64,000 nucleotides of DNA from Clostridiales bacterium (GTDB lineage Bacteria; Bacillota; Clostridia; Lachnospirales; Lachnospiraceae): contig JAHAJA010000008.1 in the NCBI GenBank assembly GCA_018372435.1, positions 1 to 64,000 on the forward strand, written 5' to 3'. Positions 45,304 to 52,938 of the stretch are shown here, piece after piece. Every line of letters begins with the position of its first letter. The first letter of the stretch is position 1. The notes under the pieces are model-generated. The model had not been told where the DNA came from. It did not search any database and saw only the letters and a program-made list of their open reading frames with translations. The translations under genes and the position numbers were made by a program.

Positions 45304-45332
45304 ACTATAGCATAATTACCATATATGTACAA
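45304..45332 (-). promoter_or_regulatory. comM-dprA promoter
   Basis: The minus strand reads TTGTAC (45332-45327), 17 bases, TATAGT (45309-45304) with an extended TG before the -10. It lies about 50 bases before the comM start and downstream of the nrdR terminator. Confidence 0.6.
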
Positions 45333-45375
45333 GCTCGTCTTAGAACCAAACATACCTGCACGTCTTTCTCACAAA

Positions 45376-45421
45376 CCAAAAAGACTATCAAGCAATATAT
45401 TAATATCACTCCATAGTCTTT
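45376..45421 (-). terminator. nrdR terminator
   Basis: AAAGACTAT (45421-45413) pairs with ATAGTCTTT (45388-45380) around a long loop and continues in the minus direction as TTTTTGG. It falls in the nrdR-comM gap. Confidence 0.6.
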
Positions 45422-45446
45422 ATTTACTAGTATTAAGTTACTAGTT

Positions 45447-45908
45447 TTATTCGCCTTGGTTATCAAGAATCTTCTTAAGTTCATCCATAAATGTATTAGC
45501 ATCTTTGAACTCCCTATATATAGAAGCAAATCTTACATAAGCTACAGGATCTAATTCTTTTAATTTATCCATTACAATTTCGCCAATTAAATTACTATTA
45601 ATCTCATTCTTATCCAAGTTGAAAATCGCATTTTCAATGTCATCAACAACAGCCGTAATACTATTCACGGAAATCGGCCTCTTATGGCAAGAACGAAATA
45701 CCCCCGCTTCAATCTTTGATCGATTGTAAGGCTCACGATTCATGTCTTTCTTTATTACTACTAATGGAATTACTTCTATCTTTTCATACGTAGTAAAACG
45801 TTTTCTACATTGGTCACATTGACGTCTTCTACGAATGGAGCAATTATCATCGGCTGGTCTAGAGTCAATAACTCTAGTATTTTCTTCACCACAAAACGGA
45901 CACTTCAT
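45447..45908 (-). CDS. nrdR: Ribonucleotide reductase repressor NrdR
   Basis: NrdR senses ATP/dATP and represses ribonucleotide reductase genes. The 153-aa protein has the N-terminal zinc ribbon (C3 and C6 in 'MKCPFCG', then 'CDQCRKRFTTYE') and the ATP-cone ('VVIKKDMNREPYNRSKIEAGVFRSCHKRPI', described). The ATG at 45908 is chosen because GGGGGG lies five bases upstream and the zinc ribbon begins there. Its promoter overlaps the upstream terminator. Confidence 0.97.
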   Translation of the reverse strand: MKCPFCGEENTRVIDSRPADDNCSIRRRRQCDQCRKRFTTYEKIEVIPLVVIKKDMNREPYNRSKIEAGVFRSCHKRPISVNSITAVVDDIENAIFNLDKNEINSNLIGEIVMDKLKELDPVAYVRFASIYREFKDANTFMDELKKILDNQGE

Positions 45909-45979
45909 TAAATCCCCCCTCAATTACATATTAGTTTTACTTTCTTCTATGAATATCGCAGGCTTGTCTGCGTTATTGC

Positions 45980-46021
45980 AAAAAATTAGAGTGTGGACAA
46001 TTATATGTTCACACTCTAATT
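45980..46021 (-). terminator. Terminator of the sigG-ymxH transcript
   Basis: A perfect 12-bp stem (AATTAGAGTGTG 46021-46010 with CACACTCTAATT 45995-45984) has a 14-nt loop and a run of six T in the minus direction. It lies about 55 bases after the ymxH stop. Its first arm overlaps the nrdR -10 element. Confidence 0.85.
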
Positions 46022-46046
46022 ATAGTAACTGATTGTATTATGTCAA
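46019..46046 (-). promoter_or_regulatory. nrdR promoter, near-consensus
   Basis: The minus strand reads TTGACA (46046-46041), 16 bases, TATAAT (46024-46019): both hexamers are perfect. The predicted start, near 46012, falls inside the 5' arm of the upstream terminator hairpin, so RNA starting here lacks most of that arm. Confidence 0.7.
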
Positions 46047-46073
46047 GAACTTTATTGAGATTTAACCTTGTCA

Positions 46074-46334
46074 TTAACACTTGCACCCAACAAGGCACCT
46101 TTCTTCATCAATATCTACTAGAATAACATCTTCTCCTATTTGCTTGACACATGCAATATCAATGATAAATTCACTTTCTCTACCAAGTATGCCCCAGATC
46201 TTACAAGGTCCTGGTACTATCAAACATCGTATCTTTGCGGTACATGTATCAAAATCAAGGTCACATACAAATCCTAATCTCTGTCCGTTTCTACAGTTAA
46301 TGACCTCCTTCTCTCTCAATTCACAAAAACGCAA
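46074..46334 (-). CDS. ymxH: YlmC/YmxH family PRC-barrel protein
   Basis: This 86-aa protein belongs to the YlmC/YmxH family conserved in spore-formers next to sigG. A PRC-barrel-like fold is suggested by 'GQRLGFVCDLDFDTCTAKIRCLIVPG' and 'IDIACVKQIGEDVILVDID', described. It is rich in cysteine (8 residues) and ends 'CLVGCKC'. The biochemical role is unknown. It follows sigG by 20 bases. Confidence 0.85.
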   Translation of the reverse strand: MRFCELREKEVINCRNGQRLGFVCDLDFDTCTAKIRCLIVPGPCKIWGILGRESEFIIDIACVKQIGEDVILVDIDEERCLVGCKC

Positions 46335-46354
46335 GCATATCGCCCCTTCAGATT

Positions 46355-47137
46355 TTATTTGCCCATTAAATAATTCTTCATATTCTTAAGTGCTGATTTT
46401 TCTAATCTCGAAACTTGCGCTTGAGATATGCTTATCTCATTTGCTACTTCCATCTGCGTTTTTCCTTCAAAAAATCTTAATTTAATAATATTATTTTCTC
46501 TATCAGATAATTTACCCATTGCTTCTTTTAAAGCAATTTCTTCAATCCAGTTCTCTTCTTTATTCTTCTTATCACTAATTTGATCCATAATATAGATGGC
46601 GTCTCCACCTTCTGAATAAACTGGCTCATATAGGGAAACTGGACTTTGAATCGCATCTAAAGCAAACACGATATCTTCTTTGCTTATACCAATTTCGCTG
46701 GCAATCTCGCATACTGTTGGCTCTTTATCATTCTTCCTCATCAAAGCTTCTTTGGTATAGATCGCTTTATAAGCTGTGTCACGTAAGGATCTACTAACAC
46801 GAATGCTATTATTATCCCTAAGATATCTACGAATCTCACCAATAATCATTGGAACTGCGTAGGTACTAAACTTTACATTTTGCGATATATCAAAGTTGTC
46901 AATCGCTTTCATAAGACCAATGCAACCAATTTGAAATAAGTCATCAACATTCTCATTGCTGTTAGAAAATCTTTGAATTATACTAAGAACAAGTCTAAGA
47001 TTACCTTTTATATAAAGGTCTCTTGCTTCTTTATCCCCTTTGAGTATACGATCAAAGAGTACCTTTTTTTCATCATTCTTAAGTAAAGGTAATTTTGCTG
47101 TATTAACACCACATATTTCAACTTTGTAAAGAGCCAT
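46355..47137 (-). CDS. sigG: Late forespore sigma factor SigG
   Basis: Sigma-G drives late forespore genes (SASPs, germination). The 260-aa protein begins 'MALYKVEICGVNTAKLPLL', the strongly conserved SigG N-terminus. It carries region 2 ('GNLRLVLSIIQRFSNSNENVDDLFQIGCIGLMKAIDNFD', described), region 3 and a C-terminal region 4 helix-turn-helix. The start at 47137 is set by GGAGG eight bases upstream; a longer frame lacks a site. It lies directly after sigE as in Bacillus. Confidence 0.97.
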   Translation of the reverse strand: MALYKVEICGVNTAKLPLLKNDEKKVLFDRILKGDKEARDLYIKGNLRLVLSIIQRFSNSNENVDDLFQIGCIGLMKAIDNFDISQNVKFSTYAVPMIIGEIRRYLRDNNSIRVSRSLRDTAYKAIYTKEALMRKNDKEPTVCEIASEIGISKEDIVFALDAIQSPVSLYEPVYSEGGDAIYIMDQISDKKNKEENWIEEIALKEAMGKLSDRENNIIKLRFFEGKTQMEVANEISISQAQVSRLEKSALKNMKNYLMGK

Positions 47138-47218
47138 TTCATTAACCTCCACATCAAATATATACATAAATGATGTGCTAATTAATGGCACTTTATACTT
47201 ATTATATTTTTCATTATT

Positions 47219-47249
47219 TAGTACTTTTTACCATATTATATAGTATTCA
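47219..47249 (-). promoter_or_regulatory. Candidate sigma-G-type promoter of sigG
   Basis: The minus strand has GAATA (-35, within 47249-47244), an 18-base spacer and AGTACTA (47225-47219). Compared with the sigma-G consensus GHATR-N18-CATNHTA the -35 and spacing fit, and the -10 differs at its first two positions. Autoregulation of sigG is known in Bacillus. Confidence 0.3.
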
Positions 47250-47271
47250 ACTTTCCTAGTAACGTTACACT

Positions 47272-48012
47272 CTACTCAAGTCTCACAATTTCTTTTTTTA
47301 GACGTTTCATTATTTTCTTTTCTAGCCTTGATATGTATGATTGTGATATCCCTAATAAATCAGCCACTTCTTTTTGCGTCTTTTCCGCACCATCTTTGGA
47401 ATTTAAACCAAACCGAAGTTGAACAATAACCCGTTCTCTCTCACTAAGCTTTCCAAGTGCTTTATTAAGGAGCTTTCTATCTACTTCATCTTCGATATTC
47501 CTATATATAATATCCTCATCCGTTCCCAATATATCGGATAATAGCAATTCATTACCATCCCAATCTACGTTAAGAGGCTCATCAATAGATACCTCTAACT
47601 TTGTCTTATTGTTTCTGCGTAGATACATCAAGATTTCATTCTCGATACATCTCGAAGCATAGGTTGCCAACTTAATATTCTTATCAGGCTTAAACGTATT
47701 AATCGCTTTTATCAACCCAATCGTTCCTATTGAGATTAAATCTTCGACACCAACACCAGTATTATCAAACTTCTTCGCTATGTACACAACTAAACGCAAA
47801 TTATGTTCTACTAAGATTGATTTCGCTTTTGCATCATCGTCGGTCCCCAACCTTGAAATAATATCAGATTCTCTTTCTGTATCTAGTGGTGCAGGTAAAA
47901 CTTCTGCTCCACCAATATAGTGAATGTCACCTCTTTGTTTAAAAATTACATTTTTAAAATCTGGTATTACTCTGAATTGAAATTTATTCGGTATTGATAC
48001 CTTTAACAACAT
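47272..48012 (-). CDS. sigE: Mother-cell sigma factor precursor pro-SigE
   Basis: Sigma-E directs early mother-cell sporulation genes after SpoIIGA removes its pro-sequence. The 246-aa precursor has an N-terminal pro-region of about 31 residues, then 'YIGGAEVLPAPL', closely matching the Bacillus segment right after the cleavage site. Sigma regions 2 ('DLISIGTIGLIKAINTF', 'YASRCIENEILMYLRRN') and 4 ('DLLGISQSYISRLEKKIMKRL') follow. It is 15 bases downstream of spoIIGA. Confidence 0.98.
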   Translation of the reverse strand: MLLKVSIPNKFQFRVIPDFKNVIFKQRGDIHYIGGAEVLPAPLDTERESDIISRLGTDDDAKAKSILVEHNLRLVVYIAKKFDNTGVGVEDLISIGTIGLIKAINTFKPDKNIKLATYASRCIENEILMYLRRNNKTKLEVSIDEPLNVDWDGNELLLSDILGTDEDIIYRNIEDEVDRKLLNKALGKLSERERVIVQLRFGLNSKDGAEKTQKEVADLLGISQSYISRLEKKIMKRLKKEIVRLE

Positions 48013-48027
48013 GCTCCATTCCTCCCG

Positions 48028-48921
48028 TTATAATAATTCCTCATGTAAGATAATATGATAACTGTTATCCACCGTTAATTTACCTTGATAAATTGCAACT
48101 GTAATATTCGGATTATGTACTACTCTATCTTCCTTAAGGATATTCACTTCATCAAATACAATTCCTGGCAAGATACCTTCTTCAGTACCCACAGCATGAT
48201 AGGGAATCCATTTGATTCTAACCACAAATCGATCGATATTCTTATGTATTGCATCACTCATAAAATCTTTTGCATAATCAATCAATTCCTCTGGTAAAAT
48301 ATCCTTAATTCCATCTAGATCCGCAATAACTACTGGTCTCTTCGATACCGGTTCTCTTAGATGATTCCCCGTATCTAAAAAACCTTTACATGTTATCTTT
48401 TTTTCACCAAATACTAATTCCACATTATAGAACAACTCCCTTGTTCCTTTCATTTGTATCAAAATTCGTTTCACAAGATGGATAAAACCTCCTGCAATAG
48501 CAAAAAAACTGATCAAATAGAAAAAATTAAGAGCTTTTGATGGCAATATTCGCATAAACTCAGTAATATAATATCCCGCACTTGTATAATAATATAAATA
48601 ATTCAAAATACCACCAATCAGGAAGGTTATTGAATAATATACTAAAATATCTCTCCCAAGTGCTTTCATAGTTTCATAAGGAAACGCAATCTTAAGCATA
48701 AAGCCTGCCAATATAACTCCAAATAGTATCATAAAGATACCTGATCGAAACGTTGGTACCATAATACTGAAGCAAGCTCCCAAACCTCCTAGTATTGCAG
48801 CAAATATTTTCCGACCCATTTTACTATTCTTCTTCACGAGTTTTTGCATCACTTCTAGAAGTAAGTAATCCATGATTAGATTTACCCCGAAGACTAAATC
48901 AATGTAAACCTCTAGTTTCAA
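48028..48921 (-). CDS. spoIIGA: Pro-SigE processing protease SpoIIGA
   Basis: SpoIIGA is a septal membrane aspartic protease that cleaves pro-SigE once activated by SpoIIR. The 297-aa protein has five hydrophobic segments in the first about 150 residues and a cytosolic domain with the catalytic 'GFLDTGNHLREP' (D-T-G) near residue 181. The start is a TTG at 48921 with a strong GGTGGGGGTGAAC site. It is next to sigE and preceded by ftsZ, the typical arrangement. Confidence 0.96.
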   Translation of the reverse strand: MKLEVYIDLVFGVNLIMDYLLLEVMQKLVKKNSKMGRKIFAAILGGLGACFSIMVPTFRSGIFMILFGVILAGFMLKIAFPYETMKALGRDILVYYSITFLIGGILNYLYYYTSAGYYITEFMRILPSKALNFFYLISFFAIAGGFIHLVKRILIQMKGTRELFYNVELVFGEKKITCKGFLDTGNHLREPVSKRPVVIADLDGIKDILPEELIDYAKDFMSDAIHKNIDRFVVRIKWIPYHAVGTEEGILPGIVFDEVNILKEDRVVHNPNITVAIYQGKLTVDNSYHIILHEELL

Positions 48922-48990
48922 TGTTCACCCCCACCTCTTGTCGCTTAACGATGTACCGAAACGTGATCATCAAACACACTCAGTGAATTT

Positions 48991-49023
48991 ATTATAACGT
49001 ATTTGCAATATTGTTTTTGTCAT
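48991..49023 (-). promoter_or_regulatory. Candidate spoIIG promoter with wide spacing
   Basis: A perfect TATAAT (48996-48991) has no -35 at 17 bases, but ATGACA (49023-49018) lies 21 bases upstream. The Bacillus spoIIG promoter likewise has a 22-base spacing and needs Spo0A-P. A clear 0A box (TGTCGAA) is not seen. Confidence 0.4.
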
Positions 49024-49127
49024 TTATTGGTAATATATTCCAATTACTTTTCATCAAAGTAATACAGAATCCTACAGAATGTAGGTCGAGAATACACAAA
49101 CTTTACTTTTTAGAGAAAAAACAAGAG

Positions 49128-49158
49128 AAAAATAGGACCATTATGTACAATGGTCCTA
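49128..49158 (-). terminator. ftsZ terminator
   Basis: TAGGACCATT (49158-49149) and AATGGTCCTA (49142-49133) form a 10-bp stem with a 6-nt loop, followed in the minus direction by TTTTTC. It lies about 20 bases after the ftsZ stop and isolates ftsZ from spoIIGA. Confidence 0.8.
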
Positions 49159-49180
49159 ATAAGTTTCAACAACAATTTTA

Positions 49181-50404
49181 TTATTTACGATTTTTCTTTA
49201 AGAATTCAGGAATCTTAATACCATCATGATCGGTATCTTGTGATACTGGTCTTGAATAATTCTGAACAGGTCTAGTAGCAGATGATTGCGTATGTGCTAC
49301 TGGAGTAGGATTGTTAGATAATGGTCTTGAGAATGGACTTGCAGTACTTGTCCCACTATTTGATCCTGTACCAAACTTAGGTGCTTGTTGTGTTACCTGA
49401 CGGTTAGTACCTTGATTTAAAAACGTAGGAGCCTTTACAGGTTCTTTCTGTGATGATTCTTCTAAGCCCGTTGCAATTACAGTAATTGTACATTGATCAG
49501 GTGATGATTCGTCATACATAGCACCAAAGATTATGTTTGCACTCTCACCCGCTAATTCTTGTACAAAAGTTGCTGCTTCATTTGCTTCAATTAAACTGAT
49601 ATCACCAGAGATGTTAATAATGACATGAGATGCACCTTCAATTGTTGTTTCTAGTAATGGACTTGTAATTGCTTGTTTTACTGCTTCAACACACTTATCA
49701 TCACCATGTCCAACACCGATACCAATATGAGCTACGCCTTTGTTTTTCATTACAGTTTGTACGTCAGCAAAATCTAAATTGATTAAACCAGGTACGTTAA
49801 TAAGGTCTGTAATACCTTGTACGCCTTGTTGAAGTACTTCATCTGCTTTTCGAAGTGCATCAGGCATTGTTGTTCTACGATCAACAATTTCAAGTAATCT
49901 ATCATTTGGGATAACAATTAATGTATCAACATTCTCTTTCAAACGTTCGATTCCGGATACGGCATTGTTCATTCTTGCTTTTGCCTCAAATTTGAAAGGC
50001 TTTGTAACAATACCAACGGTAAGTATACCAAGTTCTTTCGCTATCTGTGCTACTACAGGAGCTGCTCCAGTACCTGTTCCGCCTCCCATTCCACAAGTAA
50101 CGAAAACCATGTCTGAACCCTTTATGATTTCTGTTAAGTCTTCTCTATTTTCCTCAGCTGCTTTTGCTCCTACTTCAGGTTGTGCACCTGCGCCAAGCCC
50201 TTTTGTAAGTTTTTCACCAATCTGTAAGCATGTAGGTGCTTTACAAGTTTTCAAATGTTGGTTGTCCGTATTCACACAGACAAATTCAACCCCTTTAATA
50301 TTCTCTTCTATCATTCGATTAACAGCATTATTGCCTGCACCACCAACTCCAATGACAAGTATTTTAGCAGTTGAATCAGATTCGTTAGTTCTTATTTCAA
50401 GCAA
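49181..50404 (-). CDS. ftsZ: Cell division GTPase FtsZ
   Basis: FtsZ polymerises into the division ring. The 407-aa protein has 'VGGAGNNAVNRM' (nucleotide loop), the tubulin signature 'GGGTGTGAAP', T7 loop 'NLDFADVQTVM', an S/T/P/Q-rich linker (about 325-390) and the conserved C-terminal peptide 'IKIPEFLKKNRK' that binds FtsA/SepF-type anchors. The start is a TTG with AAGGAGG upstream. ftsA is not beside it. Confidence 0.98.
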   Translation of the reverse strand: MLEIRTNESDSTAKILVIGVGGAGNNAVNRMIEENIKGVEFVCVNTDNQHLKTCKAPTCLQIGEKLTKGLGAGAQPEVGAKAAEENREDLTEIIKGSDMVFVTCGMGGGTGTGAAPVVAQIAKELGILTVGIVTKPFKFEAKARMNNAVSGIERLKENVDTLIVIPNDRLLEIVDRRTTMPDALRKADEVLQQGVQGITDLINVPGLINLDFADVQTVMKNKGVAHIGIGVGHGDDKCVEAVKQAITSPLLETTIEGASHVIINISGDISLIEANEAATFVQELAGESANIIFGAMYDESSPDQCTITVIATGLEESSQKEPVKAPTFLNQGTNRQVTQQAPKFGTGSNSGTSTASPFSRPLSNNPTPVAHTQSSATRPVQNYSRPVSQDTDHDGIKIPEFLKKNRK

Positions 50405-50440
50405 GGTACTTCCTCCTTTTTACTTATATCAATTTTTATA

Positions 50441-50517
50441 AAACAAAATCACTCCCCGAAGTGATCTTGTAATTTTCAAGAACGCTTTAGTGCGCTTGCT
50501 ACAAGACATGTATCACT
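50441..50517 (-). promoter_or_regulatory. ftsZ leader with competing terminator and antiterminator
   Basis: In the RNA, ATCACT (50465-50460) can pair with AGTGAT downstream (50453-50448), forming a hairpin followed by TTTTGTTTT, or with an identical AGTGAT upstream (50517-50512). In the second case it stacks on the CTTGTA/TACAAG stem (50505-50500 with 50471-50466), which encloses CAAGCGC/GCG.CTTG. The two folds exclude each other. Confidence 0.45.
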
Positions 50518-50621
50518 CTACATGACTCTAAACTTTTGTATGGCTTTTCAATCCCGCCGTAGGTTTTTATTCTTTGAAGAGAATAAAATTACTTACAATG
50601 ATAACATCATAACTATATTAT

Positions 50622-50650
50622 ATAATATCTTTTATTACCTAAATAATCAA
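50622..50650 (-). promoter_or_regulatory. Candidate ftsZ promoter
   Basis: The minus strand reads TTGATT (50650-50645), 17 bases, TATTAT (50627-50622), just downstream of ftsQ. It would give a leader of about 210 nt that carries the switch-like structure. Confidence 0.45.
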
Positions 50651-50668
50651 CCCTTATTTAAAAGAATT

Positions 50669-51400
50669 TTACTTGGAATATTCAAAATAGGTCTTATTTC
50701 CTGTTGTAAAGTTTTCCATATGCAAAGTACCTTTTTTGCCTTCAATATTTGGCAACATATTCTCAAGTTCTGCAATCTGTTCGTCATACATATCCTTCTT
50801 ACCAAGCAAAATTTTTATGTCTTGACTATACAATATTACCTCATTGTTTGGCTGAAAATGTATGGTATCGATATTGATTTTGTACTTATGTATAAGTTTT
50901 GTCAAATCCTTAATAACATCAAACAACTCGTCCTTTTGTACTGTAAGTTTTTCAGTTAGTATCATTGTCTTGAATGTTAGTCCTGTCACTATCGGAATTC
51001 CTTCGTATCGTTCGTTAGAACTATCAACAACGATACCATCTTTATCAAAATACATATAGTCACCAAAATATTTGATACAGCCAAAAATTGATTTTTCATA
51101 AACATGAACGGTAAGCGTATTAATACTAGTAAGCTTGACATCCATATATTCAATGAAAGGCACATTTTTAGGTTTTCCATATTTGTACTTAAGATATAGA
51201 TATATGCTATTATTGTAGCGAGTGTCAGCTATCAATATATCTTTTATCTCTTCTTGTGAATACCGTTCACAACCAATTACCTTGATATCCCGAATTCGAC
51301 TTACTTGTGAGAAAACAACTAGTCCAATTGCTAGCAATGCAAATACGGACAATATAATCTTAGCTTTTATTCTCTTTTTGTATTTTCGTACTTTCCTCAT
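50669..51400 (-). CDS. ftsQ: Division protein FtsQ/DivIB
   Basis: This is a bitopic divisome protein. The 243-aa product has a basic N-terminus, a transmembrane helix (about 12-32) and a POTRA domain beginning 'IRDIKVIGCERYSQEEIKDILI', followed by a beta domain. It partners FtsL and DivIC in controlling septal synthase. It lies between murA and ftsZ, as in Bacillus (divIB). Confidence 0.9.
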   Translation of the reverse strand: MRKVRKYKKRIKAKIILSVFALLAIGLVVFSQVSRIRDIKVIGCERYSQEEIKDILIADTRYNNSIYLYLKYKYGKPKNVPFIEYMDVKLTSINTLTVHVYEKSIFGCIKYFGDYMYFDKDGIVVDSSNERYEGIPIVTGLTFKTMILTEKLTVQKDELFDVIKDLTKLIHKYKINIDTIHFQPNNEVILYSQDIKILLGKKDMYDEQIAELENMLPNIEGKKGTLHMENFTTGNKTYFEYSK

Positions 51401-51460
51401 GCTTTCTCACCATCTTCTTCGTATTCTAGGGTATCAACCAGTATCTACGCGATAACCTCT

Positions 51461-51498
51461 TCACCACAATAATAGAAACTTCTATCATCGTGGTGAAA
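51461..51498 (-). other. Long imperfect hairpin between murA and ftsQ
   Basis: TTCACCAC/GTGGTGAA outer arms (8 bp) continue through AT and ATAGAA/TTCTAT inner arms, with symmetric single mismatches. GATAAC (51452-51457) and GTTATC (51504-51509) can extend the stem. No T tract follows. It is probably an RNase-processing or stability element. Confidence 0.5.
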
Positions 51499-51542
51499 GT
51501 TAGTTATCAAATTAGTAATTACATACACTATTACATACGTTA

Positions 51543-52805
51543 TTACATATTTTCTTCCATATAATTCACATTAGCTCCAAGCATCTGTAAATCTCTACAG
51601 ATATCTTCATAACCTCTTAATATATATTCAATCGAATGAATTTCCGTTGTCTCCTTCGCTAACATACCAGCAATAACAAGTGCTGCCCCTCCACGTAATT
51701 CATATGACTTAACGGAAGTTCCATGCAAAGATTTAACACCTCTAATTATAGCAATTTTACCATCAATCTCGATATTGGCACCCATTTTTATAAGTTCTCT
51801 AACAACCTTATATCTTGCTTCAAATATATTCTCAATCAGTATACTATTACCTTTCGCAATTGTTAAAGCTGCCATAACTGGTGACTGCAAATCAGTTGGA
51901 AAACCTGGATATGGCTTTGTTCTTAACAAATCATATGCATTCGGTCTTGATTTTTGTATAACTGTTATACCATCTGAGCTAGTTTGTGTAACACAGCCCA
52001 TTCTATTAACTACCCCAATTACCTCCTCTAAATGCTCTTTTACTGCTCCACGTAAGGTTATTTTGCCTCCTGTAGCTGCTACTGCAGCCATATACGTCCC
52101 CGTAACAATTCGATCCGCCTTCACTGTGTACTCACAATCATGTAATGCAGTCACACCTTGAACTACAATAGTACCAGTTCCAATACCATCAACTTTAGCT
52201 CCCATACAGATTAAGAATTCACATAATTCTTCAATTTCAGGTTCTTTTGCGGCATTTTTAATGATAGTTGTACCTTCCGCTAATACAGCAGCTAGTAATA
52301 TATTCTCAGTTGCACCTACGCTAGGAAAATCAAGATTAATTTCACTTCCTAGTAACTTTGTAGTCATACATGTAAGTAGATCGTTTGCTTCTATAACTTC
52401 GGCACACAAACGTTTTAGCCCTTTAACATGTAAATCAATCGGTCTAGCACCTATTGTGCAGCCACCCGGATATGAAATGGTAACAAAATGCTGTCTTCCT
52501 AATAACGGGCCAAGTAATATAATTGAAGATCTCATTCTTGCTACATATTCATCTGGTATACGATAATTATTAAGCTGTGTGGCGTCTACAATTATTGTAG
52601 ACCCTTCTTTCTTAATCTTACAGCCTATACTATCTAATATACGAATCATACATTGTACATCACTAATATCAGGACAATGATGAATTGTCGTAACACCATT
52701 ATGCAGAACACTGGCAGCCAAAATAGGAAGTACCGCGTTCTTTGACCCTTGAATTTCAATATCACCGTGAAGCTTTTTGCCCCCAGTAACCTGAATATAA
52801 GTCAC
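51543..52805 (-). CDS. murA: UDP-N-acetylglucosamine 1-carboxyvinyltransferase MurA
   Basis: MurA carries out the first committed step of peptidoglycan precursor synthesis, adding enolpyruvate from PEP. It has the 'GSKNAVLPILAA' substrate loop near residue 19 and the active-site cysteine in 'PGGCTIGARPIDLH' (fosfomycin-sensitive type). It has about 420 aa when started at the GTG at 52805 with AGGGG eight bases upstream; a GTG three codons earlier is too near that site. It lies between ftsW and ftsQ. Confidence 0.96.
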   Translation of the reverse strand: MTYIQVTGGKKLHGDIEIQGSKNAVLPILAASVLHNGVTTIHHCPDISDVQCMIRILDSIGCKIKKEGSTIIVDATQLNNYRIPDEYVARMRSSIILLGPLLGRQHFVTISYPGGCTIGARPIDLHVKGLKRLCAEVIEANDLLTCMTTKLLGSEINLDFPSVGATENILLAAVLAEGTTIIKNAAKEPEIEELCEFLICMGAKVDGIGTGTIVVQGVTALHDCEYTVKADRIVTGTYMAAVAATGGKITLRGAVKEHLEEVIGVVNRMGCVTQTSSDGITVIQKSRPNAYDLLRTKPYPGFPTDLQSPVMAALTIAKGNSILIENIFEARYKVVRELIKMGANIEIDGKIAIIRGVKSLHGTSVKSYELRGGAALVIAGMLAKETTEIHSIEYILRGYEDICRDLQMLGANVNYMEENM

Positions 52806-52938
52806 AGCGCACACCCCTAACAGTCCATAAATATAATATATTATATGAACTCTTAAAATATGTGTGCTAAATTAAAAACATTTGTAACTAATCGGGACTA
52901 CCTCCCTCATTCATAATGAACGAAATCTTTTTATTAAA

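Noticed and set aside
45305..45529. Possible extra gene after nrdR
   Set aside because: It overlaps the nrdR 3' end, the nrdR terminator and the comM promoter, has no ribosome site, and its composition is unlike its neighbours.
48060..48075. DnaA-box-like TTATCCACC
   Set aside because: It is a single imperfect box within spoIIGA, with no cluster, no AT-rich unwinding region and no dnaA/dnaN nearby.
50522..50959. 145-codon plus-strand frame over the ftsQ end and ftsZ leader
   Set aside because: It is hydrophobic, Phe/Leu-rich sequence typical of AT-rich antisense frames, with no start signal, and it overlaps ftsQ.
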